A DNA stretch of 24,479 bases. Source: Smithellaceae bacterium. GTDB taxonomy: Bacteria; Desulfobacterota; Syntrophia; Syntrophales; Smithellaceae. Position 1 is the first letter of the stretch; each line of letters starts with the position of its first letter. The stretch is from positions 1 through 24,479 of the forward strand of contig JAQVLL010000002.1 in the NCBI GenBank assembly GCA_028704195.1, read 5' to 3'. The notes beneath the pieces are model-generated. The model had not been told where the DNA came from. It saw only the letters and a list, made by a program, of their open reading frames with translations, and did not search any database. Shown here one piece after another: positions 15,616-22,607 of this stretch. The position numbers and the translations under genes were made by a program.

Positions 15616-17700
15616 TTATTTTGAGTAGAAGCCCTTTCCTTCCCTGGCAAGTCTCTCGAGGAGCGGTGAGGGGGTCCAGTATTCGGCGCCGACGAGATCC
15701 CTGTACTTCAGAATCGCATCGTAAACCTTCTTCAGGCCAACCGTATCGGCATAGAACATCGGGCCGCCAAGATAAACGGGGAATCCATAACCGTTGAGCC
15801 AGACGACGTCAATGTCGAGTGGACGAGCCGCGATTCCTTCTTCCAGAATTTTCGCGCCTTCATTGATCATAGAGTAAATTGCCCGTTCGATGATTTCCTG
15901 ATCGGTGATGGTGCGGCGGGGGATCCCGACTTCCTGAGAATGCCTGATGATGAGTTCTTCAATCATCGGATCGGGCGTTGCATTGCGCTTTTCGTCGTAT
16001 TGATAGAAGCCGGAACACGTCTTCTGTCCGAAACGCCCCATCTCGCAAATCTTGTCGATGATGTTGCATGCTTTTTCCCGTGGGGTCAACGAGTCGAATT
16101 TGGCCTTACGGTTTCGCCAGCCGATATCCAGGCCGGCCATGTCGCCCATGGCATAAGGGCCCATGGGGAACCCGAAGTTGTAGATGGTCTTGTCGATCTG
16201 CCATGGTAGTGCGCCTTCCTCAAGCATGAAACCGCATTCTCGGGTGCGCCTGGCCAGCATGCGGTTGCCGACAAATCCGTCGCAGACGCCGACCAGAACC
16301 GGCACTTTGCCGATGGCCCTGCCCACTTTCATGGCGGTGGCGTAAACGTCGGGCGACGTTTTTGCGCCGCGCACGTTCTCCAGAAGACGCATCACATTGG
16401 CGGGGCTGAAAAAATGCGTACCCATGACGTCCTGCGGCCTTTTGGTAGATGCTGCGATTTCGTCGATATTCAGATAGGATGTATTGGAAGCAAGAATGGC
16501 TCCGGGCTTGCAGATGGCGTCAAGTTTGCCAAAGACTTCTTTCTTTACAGATATGTCTTCAAAAACCGCCTCGATGACCAGGTCAACATTCTTCAGGTCG
16601 TCATAGGAAAGGGTCGGTGTAATCAGCGATAAGCGCTTATCCATAATTTCCTGCTTGATTTTGCCTTTGGCAACGGTGCTCGCGTAGTTTTTCCTGATGA
16701 CGGCAAGACCCTTCTCCAGCAATTCCTGTTTGACTTCCAGAAGGACAACGGGGATCCCGGCATTGGCAAAGCACATGGCAATGCCGCCGCCCATCGTACC
16801 CGCGCCCAGCACGCCCACGGACCTGACTTCCCGTGTCGGTTGATCATCGGGCAGCCCCGGTATGCGGACAACCTCACGTTCGGAGAAGAAAACATGACGC
16901 AGCGCTCTGGACTGGTCTGATGCCTGCAATTCCAGAAATATGGCACGCTCCCGTTTCATGCCTTCGGCAAAGGGGAGCTCGGTGGCGATTTTGACAGCTT
17001 CGATGCATTTGTACGGGGCGATGGCGCCACGGAATTTGCGGGCATTGGCTTTGGCAAAATCGTCAAAAACAGAAGGGGAATCGACTCTGGCCTGTCGTTC
17101 GCTCACTTTGCGGACAGGACGTTTTTCGTCAATCACTCTTTTAGCAAAGGTAAGCGCCTCTGCTTTCAGGTCACCTTCAATGATTGCATCGAGAATGCCC
17201 ATTTCTTTGGCCCGGGTCGCCGGTACAGGAACACCGGAGGTGATCATTTCCAGCGCTGCCTGCACTCCGGCCACACGGGGCAGCCGCTGCGTTCCACCCG
17301 CGCCGGGCAGAAGTCCCAGCTTCACTTCGGGCAGGCCCACCCTTGCGGATGACACGGCTATCCGGAAATGACAGCCCAGGGGAATTTCAAGGCCTCCGCC
17401 CAGTGCCGTTCCGTGAATTGCAGCGATGACCGGTTTGGGAGAATCCTCGATGAACTGGCAGACATCCGGCAAATAAGGTTCCATGGCCGGCTTGCCGAAC
17501 TCCCGGATATCGGCGCCTGCAATAAAAGTGCGTCCCTCGCACAGGATGATCATGGCCGAAACACTGTCGTTAGCAATGCCTTTTTCCAGACCTGCCTTGA
17601 TTCCGGCACGAACGGCCTGGGACAGGGCGTTTACCGGCGGGTTGTTAACGGTAATGATCCCTATGTTTCCTTCTTTTGAAAAACGTACAGCTTCTGACAT
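15616..17700 (-). CDS. Bifunctional enoyl-CoA hydratase / 3-hydroxyacyl-CoA dehydrogenase
   Basis: This 694-residue fusion catalyses hydration of 2-enoyl-CoA and NAD-linked oxidation of the 3-hydroxyacyl-CoA. Residues 1-190 form the crotonase domain, with both catalytic glutamates (Glu105 in G-G-G-L-E and Glu125 in G-L-P-E-V-K-L-G). The dehydrogenase part begins near 293 with G-A-G-T-M-G-G-G and has His429 in G-T-H-F-F-S-P, followed by two C-terminal helical domains. Layout and length match the FadJ/peroxisomal multifunctional type and PimE of Rhodopseudomonas. AGGAGA is eight bases before the ATG. It is the first gene of the cluster, directly downstream of a candidate sigma54 promoter. It can serve both a longer dicarboxyl-CoA round and the crotonyl-CoA round. 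Confidence 0.93.
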   Translation of the reverse strand: MSEAVRFSKEGNIGIITVNNPPVNALSQAVRAGIKAGLEKGIANDSVSAMIILCEGRTFIAGADIREFGKPAMEPYLPDVCQFIEDSPKPVIAAIHGTALGGGLEIPLGCHFRIAVSSARVGLPEVKLGLLPGAGGTQRLPRVAGVQAALEMITSGVPVPATRAKEMGILDAIIEGDLKAEALTFAKRVIDEKRPVRKVSERQARVDSPSVFDDFAKANARKFRGAIAPYKCIEAVKIATELPFAEGMKRERAIFLELQASDQSRALRHVFFSEREVVRIPGLPDDQPTREVRSVGVLGAGTMGGGIAMCFANAGIPVVLLEVKQELLEKGLAVIRKNYASTVAKGKIKQEIMDKRLSLITPTLSYDDLKNVDLVIEAVFEDISVKKEVFGKLDAICKPGAILASNTSYLNIDEIAASTKRPQDVMGTHFFSPANVMRLLENVRGAKTSPDVYATAMKVGRAIGKVPVLVGVCDGFVGNRMLARRTRECGFMLEEGALPWQIDKTIYNFGFPMGPYAMGDMAGLDIGWRNRKAKFDSLTPREKACNIIDKICEMGRFGQKTCSGFYQYDEKRNATPDPMIEELIIRHSQEVGIPRRTITDQEIIERAIYSMINEGAKILEEGIAARPLDIDVVWLNGYGFPVYLGGPMFYADTVGLKKVYDAILKYRDLVGAEYWTPSPLLERLAREGKGFYSK

Positions 17701-17756
17701 GCTTAGGGTCTCCTTTTTTTATGAATGTAAACGGGGCTATTTTACTCCATTTACTT

Positions 17757-17773
17757 AGCAAATACCATACCAG
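17757..17773 (-). promoter_or_regulatory. Candidate sigma54 (-24/-12) promoter for the catabolic cluster
   Basis: On the minus strand CTGGTATGGTATTTGCT fits the consensus YTGGCACGRNNNTTGCW at all positions except the two cytosines of the GGCAC part. The essential GG (17771-17770) and GC (17759-17758) are ten bases apart as required. Transcription would start near 17746, about 46 bp before the hydratase/dehydrogenase ATG. A sigma54-dependent activator gene lies divergently next door. Confidence 0.75.
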
Positions 17774-17851
17774 TGAATGTTCATGGATTTATGCATTACC
17801 GAACAGGCGTCTGGGACTGTCCTGCCAATGATCTTTATATGTGCAACACCG

Positions 17852-17864
17852 GGATGGACCATCC
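17852..17864. promoter_or_regulatory. 13-bp palindrome, candidate enhancer site for the sigma54 activator
   Basis: GGATGG-A-CCATCC is a perfect dyad centred about 112 bp upstream of the inferred sigma54 start site, within the range where enhancer-binding proteins usually bind. No second copy was found in the spacer. Confidence 0.45.
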
Positions 17865-17890
17865 ATGCGAATCCGTTTTAGCTGACATAT

Positions 17891-17919
17891 TTGACAAAAA
17901 TGTATTTATTGTATACAAT
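17891..17919 (+). promoter_or_regulatory. Sigma70 promoter of the activator gene
   Basis: A perfect TTGACA (17891-17896), a 17-base spacer and TACAAT (17914-17919) point at the sigma54 activator gene. The start site would be near 17926 and the leader about 40 bases. Confidence 0.75.
17908..17919. promoter_or_regulatory. 12-bp perfect palindrome covering the -10 region (likely operator)
   Basis: ATTGTATACAAT is self-complementary and overlaps the -10 of the activator promoter, a position where a bound protein would repress. The core T-N-G-T-A-T-A-C-N-A fits the operator style of FadR-subfamily GntR regulators. A degenerate copy, ATTGTATTCAGT (10 of 12 matches), lies at 17954-17965 directly against the start codon. 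No GntR gene is in the window. The binder could also be the activator itself. Confidence 0.5.
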
Positions 17920-17965
17920 ATAATTTATAGTGTATATTAAATAAACAATATGGATTGTATTCAGT

Positions 17966-19030
17966 ATGACGGGCATGAGCCATCAGCGCAAATATAAAAA
18001 AAATGAAACCGTTGGTCCGGCTGTTGCAAGGAAGGATCCCGCAGGGGAGAAGCTGGGAGCGGCATTTGACGAACTGATCGGCGCCAATGTTGCTTTTCGG
18101 GATGCCCTGATGACCGCCCAGCGGGCCGCTCAATCGGACATATCGGTTCTCATTATCGGGGAAAGCGGTACGGGGAAAGAAATTCTGGCGCGGGCCATCC
18201 ACCAGAGAAGCAGCCGCAGGGACAAGCCGCTGGTCGATGTCAATTGCGCAGCCATTCCGGACAGCCTGATCGAAAGCGAGCTTTTTGGATATGAACGGGG
18301 CGCCTTTACCGGAGCGCGCGCCGAAGGCCGAAAAGGCTATTTCGATGAGGCGCATGAAGGGACGATTCTGCTCGATGAGATCGGCGATTCCTCTTTATCC
18401 GTCCAGTCCAAATTATTGCGTGTGCTAGAATCCGGTTCCTTCAAAAGAGTCGGCGGGATGAAAAACATCAGGGTGAACGTGCGGATTATTTCTTCAACCA
18501 ACCAGGATCTTGCCGGTTTGATTGAAGAGAAAAAATTTCGTGAAGACCTTTTCTTTCGTTTGAATCCCTTCACGATTCTGCTCCCGCCGCTTCGTGAACG
18601 CATTGAAGACATCCCGCTTCTGGTTGATTATTTTTTGAAAAGCCACGATTTCGCAAGAAAGCAAAAATACAAATTTTCTCCTGATGCTTTCAGGGTCCTT
18701 CAAGGATATCACTGGCCGGGAAATGTACGGGAACTCAAAGGGGTTGTAAGCTATGCTGTGAATATGGCTCAATCGCCTTTGATTGATCCGTCGTCCCTGC
18801 CGAAATTTCTTTTTTCCGGACCGGACACGCCGCAAAATCATGGAAGGATAGTTCCTGGCGGTGTGGCCGCATCGTATAACCTTGTCGAATCGATTCGCGA
18901 TCTGGAACGTAAACTGATCACAGAAGCGTTAACCATTGCCCCAAACAAGTCGGCGGCCATTAAAATGCTGGGGATCAGCAGGAGGACCTTTTACCTGAAA
19001 CTGAAAGAATACGGATTGGATAAACAGTAA
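17966..19030 (+). CDS. Sigma54-dependent transcriptional activator without a sensor domain
   Basis: The 354-residue protein is an AAA+ enhancer-binding protein that remodels sigma54-RNA polymerase. The central domain (about 37-270) carries Walker A G-E-S-G-T-G-K-E (65-72), the sigma54-contacting G-A-F-T-G-A loop (112-117), Walker B T-I-L-L-D-E (133-138) and the arginine-rich F-R-E-D-L-F-F-R-L. A Fis-type helix-turn-helix closes the protein (S-A-A-I-K-M-L-G-I-S-R-R-T-F-Y-L-K-L). Only about 36 residues precede the AAA+ domain, so there is no receiver, PAS, GAF or V4R domain. Control must come from expression level or a partner protein, as in PspF-like activators. The start is uncertain: ATG 17966 or 17975, neither with a good ribosome site. 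Divergent to the cluster it most likely controls. Confidence 0.93.
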   Translation: MTGMSHQRKYKKNETVGPAVARKDPAGEKLGAAFDELIGANVAFRDALMTAQRAAQSDISVLIIGESGTGKEILARAIHQRSSRRDKPLVDVNCAAIPDSLIESELFGYERGAFTGARAEGRKGYFDEAHEGTILLDEIGDSSLSVQSKLLRVLESGSFKRVGGMKNIRVNVRIISSTNQDLAGLIEEKKFREDLFFRLNPFTILLPPLRERIEDIPLLVDYFLKSHDFARKQKYKFSPDAFRVLQGYHWPGNVRELKGVVSYAVNMAQSPLIDPSSLPKFLFSGPDTPQNHGRIVPGGVAASYNLVESIRDLERKLITEALTIAPNKSAAIKMLGISRRTFYLKLKEYGLDKQ

Positions 19031-19048
19031 TCAAAACTGGAATGACTT

Positions 19049-19096
19049 ATGCAAAAAATTACATTATTTGACGTGGGACCCTATGACCATGAATGA
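19049..19096 (+). other. 15-codon frame ending inside the start of the lyase-like gene
   Basis: An ATG at 19049 opens M-Q-K-I-T-L-F-D-V-G-P-Y-D-H-E and stops at 19094-19096, overlapping the start region of the next gene in another frame. The peptide resembles the first beta strand of DRE-TIM lyases and also the neighbour's own V-T-I-V-E-V-S-P-R-D. It could be a leader, a relic of a duplicated 5' end, or chance. Confidence 0.25.
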
Positions 19097-20090
19097 AAAT
19101 CGGGCATCGGCAGGCAAATCTTTCAGGAAGAATGATGCGCAGGTTACCATCGTGGAAGTATCTCCGCGGGACGGTCTGCCGGAGATCTGCAAAGGTTTAT
19201 CTACAACAGATAAAATAAAATATATCAATAAATTGTCCGAAACAGGTCTCAGGAAAATCGAGTGTGCATCTTTCATGCACCCCCGTCTTTTGCCCCTGGG
19301 CTACGATGCAGAAAAACTGATCACGGGCATTTCCAAAAAACAGGGTGTGACCTATGTGGGGCTTGTTCCGAATGAAATCGGTTGCCGCCGCGCGATGATA
19401 ACGCAAATCGATGAAATCCTGATTCTTATTTCGGCAAGCGACACATTCAACAAACTGAATATCGGCAGGACGCTGAAAGAAAGCCTCAATAAAATGCTCC
19501 CCTCCATACTGGATACGGCGGTAAAAAACTCACGCAGTGTCCGCGCTTACATGATGACCGCCTTCGGCTGCCCTTACACGGGTAAAATCAGCCCAGAAGA
19601 CATCGTGCAGTTGGTGTTAAAACTCAGTTACATGGGAGCCTCCGAAGTTGTGCTGGTCGATTCCACCGGAATGGCAAATCCCAGGTCGGTTCAAGCGATG
19701 CTCCGCGTCCTGCTGGACTTGCAGCTTGACATCAATCTGGCTGTGCATTTTCACAACACGAGAGGAGCGGCGATTGCCAACTGCATGGCCGCCTATGATG
19801 CGGGTATCCGCGTTTTTGACACGTCACTGGGCGGGATGAGTGCGACACCTTACGGGGTAAGCGAAATGGACGTCGGCAGCTGGAATGTGCCGACGGAAGA
19901 TCTGGTCCATCTGTTTGAAGAAATGGGCATTCCGACGGGAGTTGATCTTGAAAAGCTTCTGGATTGTGTCCGTATGGCAGAGCAAATGGCCAGAATGCGC
20001 CTTCCCGGTCATCTGCTGCGGGCAGGCAAGTCATCTCAGATCGTCGGGGTACCGAAGCATCTGCAGCGGCATCCCATCATGGATCAATAA
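19083..20090 (+). CDS. HMG-CoA-lyase-like DRE-TIM metallo-lyase lacking the catalytic Cys
   Basis: The 335-residue TIM-barrel protein belongs to the HMG-CoA lyase/pyruvate-carboxyltransferase superfamily, which cleaves or forms C-C bonds next to a carboxylate using a divalent metal. The catalytic Arg29 and metal ligand Asp30 (S-P-R-D-G-L-P) and the metal-binding His222/His224 (H-F-H-N-T-R-G) are present. In the C-terminal signature V-F-D-T-S-L-G-G-M-S-A-T-P-Y, the position of the active-site Cys (human Cys266 in G-G-C-P-Y) is Thr255. It is therefore probably not a genuine HMG-CoA lyase, and its substrate is unknown. The start is uncertain (ATG 19083 or 19089; a TTG at 19068 is also in frame). 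It follows the activator gene by 52 bp and probably shares its transcript. Confidence 0.75.
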   Translation: MTMNENRASAGKSFRKNDAQVTIVEVSPRDGLPEICKGLSTTDKIKYINKLSETGLRKIECASFMHPRLLPLGYDAEKLITGISKKQGVTYVGLVPNEIGCRRAMITQIDEILILISASDTFNKLNIGRTLKESLNKMLPSILDTAVKNSRSVRAYMMTAFGCPYTGKISPEDIVQLVLKLSYMGASEVVLVDSTGMANPRSVQAMLRVLLDLQLDINLAVHFHNTRGAAIANCMAAYDAGIRVFDTSLGGMSATPYGVSEMDVGSWNVPTEDLVHLFEEMGIPTGVDLEKLLDCVRMAEQMARMRLPGHLLRAGKSSQIVGVPKHLQRHPIMDQ

Positions 20091-20118
20091 ATCGATGCGG
20101 TTCTAAAACCGCGTCGAT
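20091..20118. terminator. Strong hairpin between convergent genes
   Basis: ATCGATGCGGTT (20091-20102) pairs with AACCGCGTCGAT (20107-20118) over 12 bp with one G-U/A-C wobble and a four-base loop. It begins immediately after the stop of the lyase-like gene and lies 40 bp past the stop of the opposing DUF3141 gene. It lacks a clear T-tract and is probably a shared terminator. Confidence 0.6.
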
Positions 20119-20158
20119 GATGATATTCAAAATGAAAGATGTTTATTTTGTATACACC

Positions 20159-22315
20159 CTACAGTTTCAATCCTTTTTTGATTCTCTCGAGCATGGCCTT
20201 TTCATCGTCGTCGTATGGTCCGTCCACCAGGCAGAGTCTGCGGGCAATGCTGAGGGCCTCAAATCGGTCGTCCTTGTCCTTGATCAGGACCGATAAGGTA
20301 TTGAACGCTTTATCCTCGTCAGCCTGAAGGATAGCGACCTGCTCATGCATAATTTTTTTAAATTGTGGTGCACTCAGTTTCTTGAGGACCTTGTGAGTTC
20401 TGGCGATTTCGTTGCCGATTTCAAAATGCCGTCTTTTCACGTGCTGACCGATTTTGGCAATGGCCACGTACACTCGTATTAAACCGGCGGCCAAACCTCC
20501 TTCTTCCATCGCCAGCAGGCGCTTGTCGTAATCAGCGCGCTCATGTTCCGGCAGCTCTCTGGACGGTTCTTGCGGTGCAGGCGGGAATAAACGCCTCAGC
20601 CAATCACTGCCGTAAATATTTTTAAACAGCTGCTCCTGGCTTAAGTCACGATAGTCGCGATAAATATCAAGAACATTTTCGACATATTCGGAAATAGATT
20701 TCTCCATGGCGTTAAAGGGGTTGTCTGTCGCCGCGGGCTTTCGGTTCTGCCGCGTGATCGATGCGATATTTTTAAGCGGTCGCATCAAGGGATTGATGTC
20801 GGCAAACAGGTAACGCTGGAGGCGGAGCGGATGCAGATAACGGATGACTTCCGCGGAAAGCTCCGTGGTCCAGAATTTTACCCACGGACGCGCGAGCAGT
20901 TGATAGACGTTATCATTGGCTTCGGATATTTTTGCCACCACACTGAAATCTGTTTCGTCTGTTGTTCCGTCATCATAGGCGGCTATGTCCGCAAATGTCC
21001 GCGGCTCAAAATGAGTGGTGAATTTGCCGCTCATGACATCGCCTTCGATCACCATTTCGTAAAGGCCGGGGCTCAAGAAATCAATCATGTCAAAATTGCC
21101 AATGATCTCGTTGTGTTCTTTTTTGGCTACGGATCCCGCAACAAAAATTCCCAGATGGCCGATTTTTTCATGGACAATGTAGATGATGACCTGCCCATGC
21201 CTTTTGATGTCTTCCACGGAGGAATAAACGCGGGGAATCCAGTTGAGCGCCTGCTGGGTAGGGGTGATGTTGTCACCCTGCGATGCGAAAACAATAATCG
21301 GACTTTCGATATTCTTCAGGCTGATCTTCTGACCTTCCTGCAGCTCAAGCTGTCCCTGTTCCAGTTTGTTGCCGACAAAAAGGTTTCGGACGATATAGTG
21401 GATTTCGTCGGTGTTCATCATGAAGAAACCGCCCCACCATTTTTCAAAGTTGAGATATCGATCCTCCTCCTTATCCACCTGCGAATAAACATTGTACTGC
21501 TTGGTCCAGAATGTGTTGGACGGATTGAGCAGCTCCATGTTCAGAACCAGGTTGGCGCCGTCAAAAACTCCGTTGCCAAGATCACTGAAAAAGGAATTGA
21601 CCCAGACGCCGCCTAACAGACCGCCTTTGTAGCGCATGGGATTGACTCCTTCGACTCCGCTCCAGTAAGACAAGGGCGCGCCGTTCAGCACCAATGGTCC
21701 CGCGACATCGGGTCGGTCCGCACAAGCCAGTGCCGCTGCCCAACCCGCCTGGCAGTTACCTATAATGGCCGGGGCGTCTGCTTCAGGGTGTAATTCGACC
21801 ACTTTCTCAATGAACGTTTCGATGGCTTCAATCACATCCGCCATGGTCTGTCCGGGGATAGGGTCCGTATAAAAGAGGATAAAATAAACCGGGTGGCCGT
21901 GTTCGAGCGCCATGCCGATTTCCGAATCGCGCTTGGACCCGCCGATCCCGGGACCGTGGCCGGCGCGGGGATCAATAATCACAATGGGCCGTTTTGGCCT
22001 TGTTACCCGTTCCCTGATCTTGTCCCGGCGATCGTCGACAACCTTTTGGATGTCGGCGCGGCGGCGGTCGGAAATTTTGACCAGTGCGTAATTGGCGGGT
22101 CGTTCAAAATTCTTGGCGTTAAGGATCATTTCGTAATTATACGTCAGCACCGGCGGCTGGCCGCTGCGGAGATGTTTGATGTAATTGTTGCCTCTTTTGC
22201 GTAAAATATCCGTGAAAATGATGGACCGCTGCAGGGAATCCACCATGTATTCGCCCAGATGCTTTTGCCAGTCGGACCACTGTGCGGTTTGATCATCACC
22301 GGTTTGTGTATCCAT
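20159..22315 (-). CDS. DUF3141 family, PHA-synthase-like alpha/beta hydrolase
   Basis: The 718-residue protein resembles the family annotated as DUF3141 or poly(3-hydroxyalkanoate)-synthase-like. An alpha/beta-hydrolase core (about 105-400) holds a PhaC-like nucleophile elbow with Cys188 (G-N-C-Q-A-G-W), a candidate acid Asp348 (S-Q-G-D-N-I-T) and His387 (K-I-G-H-L-G-I-F), so the triad seems complete. The C-terminal part (about 480-718) is helical, and its end (A-R-R-L-C-L-V-D-G-P-Y-D-D-D-E-K) recalls TerB-like domains. The biochemical role of the family is not known to me; a role in acyl-CoA or PHA metabolism is only inferred from the nucleophile and from the neighbours. AAGGAG lies eight bases before the ATG. 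It stands alone with its own promoter candidate. Confidence 0.8.
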   Translation of the reverse strand: MDTQTGDDQTAQWSDWQKHLGEYMVDSLQRSIIFTDILRKRGNNYIKHLRSGQPPVLTYNYEMILNAKNFERPANYALVKISDRRRADIQKVVDDRRDKIRERVTRPKRPIVIIDPRAGHGPGIGGSKRDSEIGMALEHGHPVYFILFYTDPIPGQTMADVIEAIETFIEKVVELHPEADAPAIIGNCQAGWAAALACADRPDVAGPLVLNGAPLSYWSGVEGVNPMRYKGGLLGGVWVNSFFSDLGNGVFDGANLVLNMELLNPSNTFWTKQYNVYSQVDKEEDRYLNFEKWWGGFFMMNTDEIHYIVRNLFVGNKLEQGQLELQEGQKISLKNIESPIIVFASQGDNITPTQQALNWIPRVYSSVEDIKRHGQVIIYIVHEKIGHLGIFVAGSVAKKEHNEIIGNFDMIDFLSPGLYEMVIEGDVMSGKFTTHFEPRTFADIAAYDDGTTDETDFSVVAKISEANDNVYQLLARPWVKFWTTELSAEVIRYLHPLRLQRYLFADINPLMRPLKNIASITRQNRKPAATDNPFNAMEKSISEYVENVLDIYRDYRDLSQEQLFKNIYGSDWLRRLFPPAPQEPSRELPEHERADYDKRLLAMEEGGLAAGLIRVYVAIAKIGQHVKRRHFEIGNEIARTHKVLKKLSAPQFKKIMHEQVAILQADEDKAFNTLSVLIKDKDDRFEALSIARRLCLVDGPYDDDEKAMLERIKKGLKL

Positions 22316-22361
22316 AGAGATTCTCCTTGCAGTGCGTTAATTATTGATAATTATTAATTGT

Positions 22362-22390
22362 ACCTTATCGATGTATCAGGCGGTTGTCAA
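22362..22390 (-). promoter_or_regulatory. Candidate sigma70 promoter for the DUF3141 gene
   Basis: On the minus strand a perfect TTGACA (22390-22385), 17 bases and TAAGGT (22367-22362) precede the gene by 47 bp. The -35 is ideal; the -10 keeps only the key T, A and final T. Confidence 0.45.
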
Positions 22391-22510
22391 GACGGTAAAG
22401 ACGTTAATGCCCGGACGGCGAGGTGTTGAAGAGGACGAAGTTTTGTGGCCGGCCGGGTATCCTTCTCACCACGGGAAGGGCATTTGTGTATGGGGCATCA
22501 GGAGGGGTTT

Positions 22511-22538
22511 TGTCCTACGGCCGGATCCTTTTATACTC
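22511..22538 (+). promoter_or_regulatory. Candidate promoter for the membrane fusion protein gene
   Basis: TTGTCC (22511-22516), a 16-base spacer and TATACT (22533-22538) lie about 70 bp before the start codon. Just beyond, GTTCT-GTTA-AGAAC (22556-22569) forms a small perfect dyad that could be an operator. Apart from this and the opposing promoter, the 292-bp spacer 22316-22607 shows no credible gene; small frames there overlap each other and the start of the next gene. Confidence 0.4.
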
Positions 22539-22607
22539 ATGGAAAATTCAGAAAAGTTCTGTTAAGAACAATAAAAATGCTTTCAATCATCTCAAAGTGG
22601 GAAAAAT

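Noticed and set aside
20148..20157. TTGTATACAC, resembling the operator palindrome at 17908-17919
   Set aside because: It lies at the 3' end of two convergent genes, is an imperfect dyad and has no promoter nearby, so a regulatory role is unlikely.
20831..21616. 261-codon plus-strand frame opposite the DUF3141 gene
   Set aside because: It is antisense to a convincing alpha/beta-hydrolase gene and has no domain or ribosome site of its own.
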